This document shows positions 43,881-52,667 of a stretch of DNA of 64,000 nt, piece after piece; the first letter of the stretch is position 1; every line of letters starts with the position of its first letter. The position numbers and the translations under genes are program-made. The notes under the pieces are model-generated. The model made no database searches, had not been told where the DNA came from, and saw nothing but the letters and a program-made list of their open reading frames with translations. The DNA comes from UBA9732 sp052170315 (GTDB lineage Bacteria > Spirochaetota > Spirochaetia > Sphaerochaetales > Sphaerochaetaceae): the NCBI GenBank assembly GCA_052170315.1, contig JBQNAT010000001.1, forward strand, positions 124,001 through 188,000, read 5' to 3'.

Positions 43881-44813
43881 ATGACTGTTGTTTATATCAT
43901 ACTTTCTTTGACAGTAATCCTTACAATTCTTTCCTGCGTCGCGGCCCGTAAATTCGCGGATACTCTTGTACATCCCGTAGTACGAACCTATGAAGAAGCC
44001 AGAAATCGCGTCCTTGAATGCTGCGAAATAGACCCGTACTCCGCACTTGAAGGCCATAAAACAGAGCCCTTTACGTACCGTTCGGAATTCGGCTATGACC
44101 TGCAGGGCAAAATAATACGCGCGAACGAAACCCGTGAAGACGGCATAGAACGGGCAATAATTCTTTCCCACGGCTGGAGAAGCAACCACGTTACAATGCT
44201 CACCTACGGAAAACTCTATCAGAAACTTGGCTTCAGCGTCGTCGTCTTTGACCACCGCTATCACGGCAACAGTGACAGAAACGTACACTGCACAATGGGA
44301 CTTTACGAAAGCAGGGACCTTGTGGGCCTTGCCTCATACGTAAGACGGTTTTTCCCCGAAAATACAATCTGGGGCATCCACGGCGAATCAATGGGAGCCG
44401 CAACCGCAATGCAGGCCGCTCCGGACATCCCCTGGCTCTCATTTCTGGTCGAGGACTGCGGCTATTCCAGCCTTCGCAGGCAGATGAAAGCTACCCTTGA
44501 CAGCATGCATCTCCCCCACTTCCCAATTTTGAATATGGGCTCGGCCATCCTGAAAAAGCGCTACGGCCTTGATATGGATAAGGTCAATGCCTCACAGGCC
44601 GTCAAAAACATAAACATACCCATGCTGTTCTGCCAGGGAGACAGCGATACCTTTGTCCCCACAAAAATGATTTACGATGTTTACAACGCGAAAAAAGACA
44701 AAAAGAAGATGCAGCTCTTTAAGGGCTCAAAGCACGCGGAAAGCGTCTGGAATCATACAGCTCAGTACGCAAATGTATTGGAAGACTTTCTTAAAGAATA
44801 CGGAATAATATAA
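43881..44813 (+). CDS. Membrane-anchored alpha/beta hydrolase
   Basis: 310 residues. Residues ~3-23 form one N-terminal transmembrane helix, then a hydrolase fold facing one side of the membrane. The nucleophile elbow is GIHGESMG, the acid Asp lies in CQGDSDTFVP and the His in KGSKHAESVW; the oxyanion block is LSHGWRSNHVTM. AGGAG precedes the ATG. It resembles the serine-aminopeptidase/BAAT-like and YqkD-type proteins, but esterase, lipase and peptidase roles all remain possible. It stands alone between a divergent and a convergent gene. Confidence 0.82.
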   Translation: MTVVYIILSLTVILTILSCVAARKFADTLVHPVVRTYEEARNRVLECCEIDPYSALEGHKTEPFTYRSEFGYDLQGKIIRANETREDGIERAIILSHGWRSNHVTMLTYGKLYQKLGFSVVVFDHRYHGNSDRNVHCTMGLYESRDLVGLASYVRRFFPENTIWGIHGESMGAATAMQAAPDIPWLSFLVEDCGYSSLRRQMKATLDSMHLPHFPILNMGSAILKKRYGLDMDKVNASQAVKNINIPMLFCQGDSDTFVPTKMIYDVYNAKKDKKKMQLFKGSKHAESVWNHTAQYANVLEDFLKEYGII

Positions 44814-44844
44814 AAAAGAGGATGCCGAACGACATCCCCTTTTC
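44812..44844. terminator. Bidirectional terminator
   Basis: GGATGCCG-AA-CGACATCC with one mismatch, flanked by AAAAAAGA and CCCTTTT, so each strand gets a T tract. It separates the convergent hydrolase and NfnB-like genes. Confidence 0.75.
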
Positions 44845-44857
44845 GAAGTACAGCTGT

Positions 44858-46264
44858 TTATTTCGCGAAGTAGTCAATTATGCTCTTCGCGGCAACCTTT
44901 CCGGCGCCCATTGCCGAGATAACCGTTGCGGCACCGGTAACGGCATCGCCGCCGGCGTAAACATTATCTCTTGAAGTCATACCGGCCTCGTTTACGATGA
45001 TACCGCCGTGGGCGTTGACCTCAAGCCCCTTTGTAGTGGACTTGATAAGCGGGTTCGGAGAAGTACCGATGGCAATGATTACGGAATCGCAATCAATGAC
45101 ATATTCGGAGCCTTCAATTGGTACAGGTCTTCTTCTGCCTTTTGCGTCAGGCTCTCCAAGCTCCATTCTGATGATTCTGCATCCCGTGACAAAACCGTTT
45201 CTTTCGTCCCTGGGATTATCAGGATTATTATAGCCAAGAATCTCAACGGGATTTCTGAGAAGCTCGAACTGAATACCCTCTTCCTCGGCATGCTCAACTT
45301 CCTCACGTCTCGCCGGAAGCTCCTGCATTGAACGTCTGTAAACAATGTAGACCTTCTCAGCGCCAAGTCTCAGAGCTGTTCTTGCCGCATCCATTGCAAC
45401 GTTTCCGCCGCCAACGACCACGACTTTTCCGCCCTTCATAATAGGAGTATCGTTTTCAGCCCTGAAAGCCTTCATGAGATTGCTTCTTGTAAGGAACTCG
45501 TTTGCGGAATAAACACCCTTGAGTTCCTCGCCGGGAATACCCATGAAGTTGGGAAGGCCCGCTCCGGAACCTATAAACACGGCTTCGTTGCCCTGCTCGA
45601 AAAGCTCGTCAACAGTCAGTGTCTTTCCTATGACAGCGTTTGTAACAAACTCAACGCCAAGCTGCTTCAATGTATTTACTTCCTTTGCGACAATTGCCTT
45701 AGGAAGTCTGAACTCCGGAATACCGTAAACAAGAACGCCGCCTTCAGTATGAAGAGCTTCGTAAACAGTTACCTCGAAACCTGCCTTGGCAAGGTCTCCG
45801 GCACATGTAAGGCCTGAAGGACCGGAACCCACAATGGCAACCTTGTGTCCGTTGAGAGGAACTCTCACGGGAGCTTCCACGGAATTGGCATTGTGCCAGT
45901 CCGCGACATAACGCTCAAGTCTTCCGATTCCGACAGGCTCAAACTTAATGCCAAGGGTACACTTGCTTTCACACTGTGATTCCTGGGGGCAGACACGTCC
46001 GCATACCGCGGGAAGCGAAGAAGACCGGTTGATAACATTGTAAGCACCCTCAATGTCATCCTGCTTCAGGCAGGTGATGAAATCCGGGATGGCAATGTTC
46101 ACGGGACATCCGGCAACGCACGGTTTGTTCTTGCAGTTAAGGCATCTCTTTGCCTCTGCAATAGCTACCTCGTGAGTGTAGCCCAGAGCCACCTCATTGA
46201 AGTTATGGGCACGGACCTGAGGGTCCTGAACCGGCATTTCATGTTTCTTTGGATCAAGTGGCAT
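44858..46264 (-). CDS. NfnB/GltD-like flavin oxidoreductase (NADPH side)
   Basis: 468 residues, annotated in relatives as glutamate synthase small subunit, sulfide dehydrogenase SudA or NfnB. Residues ~40-105 hold two cysteine clusters (CLNCKNKPCVAGCP and CGRVCPQESQCESKC) for [4Fe-4S] centres; then come VGSGPSGLTCAG (FAD) and VVGGGNVAMDAARTALRLGA (NADPH). No glutamate synthase large subunit is adjacent, while the partner 11 nt upstream is the FAD/NAD subunit, so an electron-bifurcating NADH-dependent ferredoxin:NADP oxidoreductase is more likely than glutamate synthesis. Confidence 0.85.
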   Translation of the reverse strand: MPLDPKKHEMPVQDPQVRAHNFNEVALGYTHEVAIAEAKRCLNCKNKPCVAGCPVNIAIPDFITCLKQDDIEGAYNVINRSSSLPAVCGRVCPQESQCESKCTLGIKFEPVGIGRLERYVADWHNANSVEAPVRVPLNGHKVAIVGSGPSGLTCAGDLAKAGFEVTVYEALHTEGGVLVYGIPEFRLPKAIVAKEVNTLKQLGVEFVTNAVIGKTLTVDELFEQGNEAVFIGSGAGLPNFMGIPGEELKGVYSANEFLTRSNLMKAFRAENDTPIMKGGKVVVVGGGNVAMDAARTALRLGAEKVYIVYRRSMQELPARREEVEHAEEEGIQFELLRNPVEILGYNNPDNPRDERNGFVTGCRIIRMELGEPDAKGRRRPVPIEGSEYVIDCDSVIIAIGTSPNPLIKSTTKGLEVNAHGGIIVNEAGMTSRDNVYAGGDAVTGAATVISAMGAGKVAAKSIIDYFAK

Positions 46265-46275
46265 TTTCGTCCTCC

Positions 46276-47124
46276 TCAGGCGTTTTTGAAAAGTTTGCAG
46301 GTTTCTTCGTGCATTTTCCTCTCAAACGGGAGGTACATTCTTGCGCGTGACATAGCCTCGTCAAAATCAACTTCATAGCCGTTGAAGTCAGGGCCGTCTA
46401 CGCAGGCGAACTTCGTTACGCGCTTTCCGTCCCGGTTAAGGGAAAGTCTGCAACCGCCGCACATTCCTGTTCCGTCTATCATAATAGGGTTCATGGAAAC
46501 TGTTACCGGTACGTTGAAAGGCTTTGCCGTAAGGGTGACGAACTTCATCATGATGACAGGTCCGATGGTGATTATTTCATCAAACTGCTCGCCCGCTTCA
46601 AGAAGCTCTTTCAAAGGAACAGTGACGTTGCCGTGGCGTGCATATGAACCGTCATCCGTCATGACAATAAGCTTTTCGGACGCTGCGCGGAATTCGTCCT
46701 CAAGTATGAGAAGGTCTTTTGTCCTGAAACCTATAATGCTTGTAACCTTTGTTCCCTGAGCTTTGAAAGCCTCGGCAACAGGAAGGGCAATTGCACAGCC
46801 TACGCCTCCGCCAACAATGCAGACGCGCTTTTTGCCTTCAACTGCGGTGGGCGTCCCAAGAGGGCCCACAAAATCCTGAAGATATTCTCCGGCCATCTTA
46901 TGATTCAGTTTTTCGGTTGTTGCGCCTACGACCTGGAAAATTATCTTGACCGCGCCGGTTTCCTTATTTGCTCCGGCAATCGTGAGAGGAATCCTCTCTC
47001 CGTCTTCATCAACCCTGAGGATGATGAACTGTCCTGCCTTAGCCTTGTGGGCGACAAGAGGGGCTTCGACTTCCATCTGCGTGACGGTGGGATTAAGCTC
47101 CTTTCTGCTGAGAATTTTGTACAT
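46276..47124 (-). CDS. NfnA/SudB-like FAD and [2Fe-2S] subunit
   Basis: About 282 residues, from the ferredoxin reductase/PyrK family. It has the flavin-binding RIPLTIAG, the NAD motif CIVGGGVGCAIALPVAEA and a C-terminal [2Fe-2S] cluster motif MCGGCRLSLNRDG followed by FACVDGPDFNGYEVDFD. The ATG at 47124 follows AGGGG by seven bases; the extension to 47193 adds an unlikely basic leader. With the next gene it forms a two-subunit flavin-bifurcating enzyme that would balance NADH, NADPH and ferredoxin in fermentation (inference from family). Confidence 0.87.
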   Translation of the reverse strand: MYKILSRKELNPTVTQMEVEAPLVAHKAKAGQFIILRVDEDGERIPLTIAGANKETGAVKIIFQVVGATTEKLNHKMAGEYLQDFVGPLGTPTAVEGKKRVCIVGGGVGCAIALPVAEAFKAQGTKVTSIIGFRTKDLLILEDEFRAASEKLIVMTDDGSYARHGNVTVPLKELLEAGEQFDEIITIGPVIMMKFVTLTAKPFNVPVTVSMNPIMIDGTGMCGGCRLSLNRDGKRVTKFACVDGPDFNGYEVDFDEAMSRARMYLPFERKMHEETCKLFKNA

Positions 47125-47223
47125 TGGCAAACCCCTAAAAAAGTATTTCCTGTTTATTTTTAGTGCCGGCGAAAAATCACGGCACCAACGCATGCATTAA
47201 TGTATTATATATCCGTGTTGTAG

Positions 47224-48060
47224 TCAATTATATTCCAATGGGTTAAAATTTGTCATATTTTTAATCACGATTTCACTTATTTTGTGAAGATTATCACAAC
47301 AATTCGCGGCAATCAGAGGACTGGGCCCGTCCAAAACAAGTTTATCTGAAAAATGCGCGCCGTTTCCGTCCCATTTAACAGTTCCAATCGTGCCGCCGGC
47401 CTCACGCAGGATAACGGCTCCCGCCGCGAAATCCCACGGAAAAAGCCTTAATTCAAAAAACAGCTCAATTCTGCCAAGCGCAAGGTAGCAAAGTTCCAAG
47501 GAAGCAGCGCCGAAACGCCTGAAATCCGCACATTCCTTATGGAGCGTCCTTAAAATATCGCAGCACATATCGGTATAGCTTTTCCTGTAAAGGCACAGCG
47601 CGGTGCAAACTATTGAATGTTCAAAATCCCTGTCGGAAACACTTATTTTTTTACCGTTAAGGAAGGCTCCGCCGCCTTTAACAGCCAGGAACATGTCGTC
47701 AAGCTCGGGATTATAGACAACCCCAAGGACAAGTTCGATTCCCTTTCTGAGGGCAACCGATATCCCTGACTGCTTCATTCCCCTTGCGAAGTTCGCAGTT
47801 CCGTCTATGGGGTCAACTATCCAGCAAAGTTCCTTTTCGCTGTCATCCTGACGGTTTTCCTCGCCCAGAAAACCTGAACAGGGAAGAAGTGTCAAAAGCT
47901 CCTTCTGAAGGAAATCCTGCACCGCGACATCCGCGGAGGTTACAATATTGTAAGATTTCCCTTCCTTTTCCGTTATTGAAAAAGACTCCGTCCGCATGAG
48001 TTTTGCAGCGTTTTTAACAATGCTTTTTACCTGTTCGGCCAATTTAAGAAGTTCTGTCAT
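47224..48060 (-). CDS. Inositol-monophosphatase-family phosphatase
   Basis: Metal-dependent sugar-phosphate or inositol-phosphate phosphatase of about 278 residues. The motifs are intact: GEEN, DPIDGTANF and the C-terminal WDFAAGAVILREAGG, which supply the Mg ligands. The start at 48060 has GGGAGAAG; the TTG at 48090 would lie inside the beta-galactosidase gene and lacks a site. It begins 13 nt after the beta-galactosidase stop and may be co-transcribed. Possible roles: inositol phosphate, 3'-phosphoadenosine phosphate (CysQ-like) or fructose bisphosphate; not resolvable. Confidence 0.88.
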   Translation of the reverse strand: MTELLKLAEQVKSIVKNAAKLMRTESFSITEKEGKSYNIVTSADVAVQDFLQKELLTLLPCSGFLGEENRQDDSEKELCWIVDPIDGTANFARGMKQSGISVALRKGIELVLGVVYNPELDDMFLAVKGGGAFLNGKKISVSDRDFEHSIVCTALCLYRKSYTDMCCDILRTLHKECADFRRFGAASLELCYLALGRIELFFELRLFPWDFAAGAVILREAGGTIGTVKWDGNGAHFSDKLVLDGPSPLIAANCCDNLHKISEIVIKNMTNFNPLEYN

Positions 48061-48073
48061 TCTCTTCTCCCGA

Positions 48074-51000
48074 TTATTTTCCGACTCCAAGACTTATCAC
48101 AAATCTTAGTATGTAGTCCTTTGAGGCGTCATAACAATATTCAGCAAGCGTGTAGGGCCCGCAGCTTCCGGTTCCTATGCCCTGCTGGAATGCGTTTATT
48201 GATACGTATGTACCGAATGTTTTTTCGTCTTCCCTGTGTTTCATGCCTGTAAGCAGGGTATCGCTGTAGGGCTTGACGGAAAGCTCGAAAGGCTTATCCA
48301 CCGCATCAAAACGCACGGTGAACTTCCCGTCTGAAAGCTCTGCGTAGCGCGTGTCGTAGCGGTTGCCGCTTTCCTGAGGCCGCAGGTTCGGTTCTGTCAT
48401 ATCGCTTACAAAGCAGGAACATTCCTTTACCGGAAACTGTTCTTTCATGTCCGCATAGCTTTCACCGCTTCTGCCATAATACTTCACACAGTCAAAGCTG
48501 CTGTCCAGCCTGAAAGCCTTTGCGAATCTGGGAAGTTTTCCCTTTGCCCGAAGCGGATGTATCAGGCATGTTGCCAGCATACCTTCGCTTCCGTCAGGAA
48601 GCAGGCAACCTTCATACAAATCCGAGCAGAGAAAGGTTTTGCCCGCGTCCTTTATTGCCCACTCTGTCGCTGCCCTGCCTGAAGTCTGCCTGCAGCCCAG
48701 CATGGAAACTTTTTCCCTGTACCATTTTCTCATAGGACGCAGTATAAAATTTATGCTGTCGTTGTCCGTTTCAGCTCTGAACAAAATGGTATAGGGTTCG
48801 GATGCCGTCATTCTGTCGCCGCCTGAGGAAACAACGGGATTTCCTTCACGCAATGAAAACCACTTCGGAAGCTCTGAAGTTTTTCGGATATCCCGCTCCG
48901 TCATTATCCTGCTGTTCAGGCATATTTGCTCGGAAGATACACAGCTGCCGTTTCTGTCATAGGTTTCAGCAGTAAGAAAACAGTCTCCGGAAACATCTCC
49001 AAGTTCAAATGAAACCTGTTGTCTTGAAAGCGGACCGGCAGACGGCACAAAGTCAAACGATATCCCATTTGAGATACTTATGTGCATTTTATAATCACTT
49101 CCGTCAGTAAAGGCTGTTGTATTAAAAATTTCAAAGCATGAAGAATTGATATGAGAAATGCGTACGGGCCTGTAGGCGTGACGGACTATCCATGCGCCGG
49201 TAGAGGGTTTCCTGTCCGGATAGAAGATTCCGTCACAGCAGAAATTTCCGTCGTGAATCCATTCGCCGTGGTCTCCTCCGTAGGTGTAGGAGCCGTCTTT
49301 GTGAAGCACTGCGTGGTCGTTCATTTCCCAGACACAGCCGCCTATAAGGCCGTCGTAACTGTAGATTTCCTTCCAGTAGCCTTCTATGTTGCCCGGTCCC
49401 ACTCCCATTGCGTGGGCATATTCGCAAAGGAAGTACGGACGGTCCATGAATTGAGCCGTCCTGCATTTCCCCTCGCCTATGTCATGAAGCTCGCTCACGG
49501 GCGGATACATACGTGAGGCTATATCATAGGCCTTGCGCTTTGTGTAAATCGCGCTTTCATAATGTACGGGTATATCTGAAACGCTTTTAAAAAATTCGTA
49601 GGCCGCGTCAGTATTGCACCCTGCGCCGCTTTCGTTTCCAAGACTCCACATGACAACGGGCGTTGCAAGCGCCTTGTCCCTGTGATAGTGCCGCACGGTT
49701 CTGCTTAGATAGCGGCTTTTCCATTTTTTATCGTTTGAAAGCCTGTTGTAGTCCGGCGGAAATCTTCCCACCAGCACCCCGTGGGTCTCTATGTCAACCT
49801 CGTCCACAATGTAAAGCCCAAGCCGGGCAGCCAGCTCCAGCATCAGCGGGTCCGGCGCATAGTGGGCTGTTCTTACCGTGTCTATGTTGAAAGCCTTGCA
49901 CAGTTTCAAATCCCTCTCTATTTCCGATGCCGTCATGCAGTAGCCGTTAGCCGCGTCGGTGTCATGGTGGTTTACGCCCTTGAACTTTATTTTACGGCCG
50001 TTTAAAAGAAAGAGGTTTCCGCGCACATCTATGCTCTTAAAGCCCACGCTCTGATGTACGCAGCTGTAACGCGTCTCAATGTATAAATCATACAATACAG
50101 GCTTTTCGGCATTCCAGGATAACACCTCCAGAGAAGTAAAATTCGCCTTCGCTTCGCCGTCCTTTGACACAGCTTCAGCCGCCAGACAAAGCCCGTTTCC
50201 TTCCAGCGAGAACTTTACCTTTTCCCCGTCAGGCAGGAAGGCCTTTACACAGGCATCGTAAATATCCGAACCGGCGCCTTCTCCCATATGTACCGGCCGA
50301 GTCTTAAAATCAATGTCCCATACGTCATGCACATCCGATATTCTTAAGAGTACATCACGGAATATGCCATTGTTTCTGAACATGTCCTGACATTCAAGAT
50401 AGCTGCCGTTGCACCATCTTCTGACAACGCAGACAAGCTCGTTACAGCCATTCTTAACAGCCTGCGTTATGTCAAATTCCGACGTGTTGTGAGACTCTTC
50501 AGAGAAGCCTGCAAAAATCCCGTTCACATGAACTTCAATACAGCTGCATACTCCAAGGAATGAAAGCACATACCGCTTTTTCGTCCCAGTATCAGCATTA
50601 TCCAGAGCTTTAATAGCTGGCGCTTCATTCTCAAATTGAACATCGAAAAACATCCTGTAAAGCCCCGCGTGGTTCATCTCATCCGAAGGAGCTTTCTTAA
50701 AGCCGTCAAGCAGACTGAAATAGCCCTTAACCGGCTCCGTTGTCGGAATAACCGGCGGTTTATAAGGGAAAGGATATCGCACGTTAAGATACATCGGATG
50801 AGAATAACCGCGGTACTGCCAGACGGAAGGCACATCAATTTTGTCAAAATCAATGTCCGAGCTGTCAAACTCAAGAGGGAGCTTATTCGGGTCATTGAAG
50901 TATTTAAAGTCCCAGTCCCCGTTAAGGCATCTTACCAGAGGCGATTTATACCTTTTTTCAGTAAGAGGAATACCCTCCTGGGCTTCGCGTGAAGGATAAG

Positions 51001-51085
51001 GTATGAAATAGCTTCTTGGCTCAAGTCTGTTTTTGTCTATTATGCTGAAATCACTGTAGTAACAGTCCTTAAGGCTGTAACGCAT
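48074..51085 (-). CDS. lacZ: Beta-galactosidase, GH2 family
   Basis: Hydrolyses lactose and related beta-galactosides. 1003 residues, the usual LacZ length, with no signal peptide. Domain order: jelly-roll (~60-250), Ig-like (~255-345), catalytic barrel (~350-640) with acid/base Glu in SLGNESGAG and nucleophile Glu in FLCEYAHAMG, then C-terminal domains ending near FGTYVSINAFQQGIG. The VDEVDIETHG block is also typical. The ribosome site is weak. A run of hexamer repeats lies 38-80 nt upstream. Galactose formed here would need a path other than Mgl, since no galK is in the window. Confidence 0.95.
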   Translation of the reverse strand: MRYSLKDCYYSDFSIIDKNRLEPRSYFIPYPSREAQEGIPLTEKRYKSPLVRCLNGDWDFKYFNDPNKLPLEFDSSDIDFDKIDVPSVWQYRGYSHPMYLNVRYPFPYKPPVIPTTEPVKGYFSLLDGFKKAPSDEMNHAGLYRMFFDVQFENEAPAIKALDNADTGTKKRYVLSFLGVCSCIEVHVNGIFAGFSEESHNTSEFDITQAVKNGCNELVCVVRRWCNGSYLECQDMFRNNGIFRDVLLRISDVHDVWDIDFKTRPVHMGEGAGSDIYDACVKAFLPDGEKVKFSLEGNGLCLAAEAVSKDGEAKANFTSLEVLSWNAEKPVLYDLYIETRYSCVHQSVGFKSIDVRGNLFLLNGRKIKFKGVNHHDTDAANGYCMTASEIERDLKLCKAFNIDTVRTAHYAPDPLMLELAARLGLYIVDEVDIETHGVLVGRFPPDYNRLSNDKKWKSRYLSRTVRHYHRDKALATPVVMWSLGNESGAGCNTDAAYEFFKSVSDIPVHYESAIYTKRKAYDIASRMYPPVSELHDIGEGKCRTAQFMDRPYFLCEYAHAMGVGPGNIEGYWKEIYSYDGLIGGCVWEMNDHAVLHKDGSYTYGGDHGEWIHDGNFCCDGIFYPDRKPSTGAWIVRHAYRPVRISHINSSCFEIFNTTAFTDGSDYKMHISISNGISFDFVPSAGPLSRQQVSFELGDVSGDCFLTAETYDRNGSCVSSEQICLNSRIMTERDIRKTSELPKWFSLREGNPVVSSGGDRMTASEPYTILFRAETDNDSINFILRPMRKWYREKVSMLGCRQTSGRAATEWAIKDAGKTFLCSDLYEGCLLPDGSEGMLATCLIHPLRAKGKLPRFAKAFRLDSSFDCVKYYGRSGESYADMKEQFPVKECSCFVSDMTEPNLRPQESGNRYDTRYAELSDGKFTVRFDAVDKPFELSVKPYSDTLLTGMKHREDEKTFGTYVSINAFQQGIGTGSCGPYTLAEYCYDASKDYILRFVISLGVGK

Positions 51086-51122
51086 TACGTCCCAAGTCCC
51101 CTTGTTTTTTAATTCAAATTCC

Positions 51123-51164
51123 GCTGCCGCTACCGCTGTCGCTGCCGTTGCCGCTGTCGCTACC
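51123..51164. repeat. Seven imperfect hexamer repeats upstream of lacZ
   Basis: Units GCTGCC, GCTACC, GCTGTC, GCTGCC, GTTGCC, GCTGTC, GCTACC; units 1-3 and 4-6 form an 18-bp repeat with two differences. The stretch sits in the lacZ-thyA divergent region, where copy-number change would alter lacZ promoter spacing or leader length. Confidence 0.75.
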
Positions 51165-51299
51165 GCGAAGGTTTCGGAGCAGCCTTTACATCATATCACA
51201 AAGGCGTACAAACTGCATGAAATTGTGAAGACAAATGACCTTTCATACTATATAATACAAATAATTTTCCCAATATGCGGAATATAGAAGGAGCCGAAC

Positions 51300-52130
51300 A
51301 TGAGCCTTGCGGACAAGCTTTTTGTTTCCAACATAAAAGATATACTGGAAAACGGGTTTTCCGATGAAAATCTGGCTGTAAGGCCCCATTGGGCGGACGG
51401 GACACCTGCCCATACAATCAAAAAGTTCGGAATAGTGAACCGCTACGACCTTAGGCAGGAATTTCCAATCATAACGGTCAGAAAGACCTACATGAAAAGC
51501 GCGGCCGATGAAATGCTGTGGATATGGCAGAAAAAATCAAACAACATACATGAGCTGAAAAGCCACGTTTGGGACAGCTGGGCGGACAAAAACGGCTCCA
51601 TAGGCAAGGCCTACGGCTATCAGCTTGGAGTAAAGCACAAATATACGGAAGGGGAATTTGACCAGGTGGACAGGTTACTTTATGACCTTAAGCACAACCC
51701 CCAGAGCCGAAGAATAATGACCAACATCTACAATCATCATGACCTTAACGAAATGGCCCTGTACCCGTGCGCCTACAGCATGACATTCAATGTCTGCGGA
51801 AACGTACTTAACGCAATTTTGAACCAGAGGTCGCAGGACATGCTTACGGCGAACAACTGGAACGTGGTACAGTACGCGATACTGGTCCATATGCTTGCGC
51901 AGGTAAGCGGTCTTGTTGCGGGAGAGCTTGTACATGTAATTGCAGATGCTCATATCTATGACCGCCACATACCTATTGTTAAGGAAATACTGGAAAACGG
52001 GCAGTACGAAGCTCCAAAGTTCTTCCTTAACCCCGATATCCATAATTTCTATGATTTTACCACTGATGACATAAAGCTTGAAGGCTATAAGTGCAGCTCA
52101 AAAAAATACGACATCCCTGTCGCCGTATAA
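51300..52130 (+). CDS. thyA: Thymidylate synthase
   Basis: Methylates dUMP to dTMP with methylene-tetrahydrofolate. 276 residues. Catalytic Cys157 lies in MALYPCAYS; the phosphate-binding RRIM and the NQRSQDMLTANNWNVVQYA block are in place, the latter typical of the Bacillus ThyA-like branch and not of Escherichia coli ThyA. GAAGGAGCC lies before the ATG. First of five tightly spaced genes; folA follows by nine bases, logical because dihydrofolate is the by-product. A TATAAT lies about 45 nt upstream without a clear -35. Confidence 0.95.
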   Translation: MSLADKLFVSNIKDILENGFSDENLAVRPHWADGTPAHTIKKFGIVNRYDLRQEFPIITVRKTYMKSAADEMLWIWQKKSNNIHELKSHVWDSWADKNGSIGKAYGYQLGVKHKYTEGEFDQVDRLLYDLKHNPQSRRIMTNIYNHHDLNEMALYPCAYSMTFNVCGNVLNAILNQRSQDMLTANNWNVVQYAILVHMLAQVSGLVAGELVHVIADAHIYDRHIPIVKEILENGQYEAPKFFLNPDIHNFYDFTTDDIKLEGYKCSSKKYDIPVAV

Positions 52131-52139
52131 GGAGGCTCA

Positions 52140-52667
52140 ATGCAGGCAATACTACACTGTGACAAAAACTGGGGCATAGGCAAAGAAAATGATTTGATGT
52201 TTCGCCTTCCGCTGGATATGAAATTCTTCAGACGGAAAACCGCCGGCAAGGTTGTTGTGATGGGCTCGAACACCCTTCTGTCCTTTCCCGAAAGCAAACC
52301 CCTCAAAAACCGCACAAATATAGTACTGTGGCCTGACGGTGAAACCGAGCGCGCGAAAAAAGACGGCTTCATTCTGGCTCAGAGCCTTTCGGAGCTCTTC
52401 AGGATAATCAGGGATTACCCTGAGGATGATGTCTTTATAATCGGAGGAGCAATGATGTACCACACAATGCTCCCCTACTGCAAACGCGTCTATCTGACAA
52501 AAGTGGACGCGGACGGCGGAGCCCAGGTTTTCTTCGATAATCTGGACATGCTTGAAAACTGGAAAATGACAGAACAGTCCCAACCTTTGACGGACAACGG
52601 CTACATCATCAGATTCACGGTTTACGAAAACTCAAAAGTCCTTAAACCGGAGGCGGAAAATGTTTGA
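52140..52667 (+). CDS. folA: Dihydrofolate reductase
   Basis: Recycles dihydrofolate from the ThyA reaction using NADPH. 175 residues. It opens MQAILHCDKNWGIGKENDLMFRLPLDMKFF; the usual active-site Asp/Glu in the helix after LPLDMKFF, the VVVMGSNT cofactor loop and DVFIIGGAMMYHTMLPYCKRVYLT are all recognisable. AAGGAGG precedes the ATG. Its last bases contain the ribosome site and start of the DHH gene (8-nt overlap). Confidence 0.92.
   Translation: MQAILHCDKNWGIGKENDLMFRLPLDMKFFRRKTAGKVVVMGSNTLLSFPESKPLKNRTNIVLWPDGETERAKKDGFILAQSLSELFRIIRDYPEDDVFIIGGAMMYHTMLPYCKRVYLTKVDADGGAQVFFDNLDMLENWKMTEQSQPLTDNGYIIRFTVYENSKVLKPEAENV

Noticed and set aside
44858..46264. Glutamate synthase small subunit as the final name
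   Set aside because: Sequence family fits, but lack of the large subunit and the adjacent NfnA-like gene favour a different complex.
51121..51167. CRISPR array
   Set aside because: Units are contiguous 6-mers without spacers; no Cas gene is near.
51102..51287. Small frame encoding an Ala-rich peptide across the hexamer repeats
   Set aside because: The Ala run merely reflects the repeat; no ribosome site and no conserved C-terminus.
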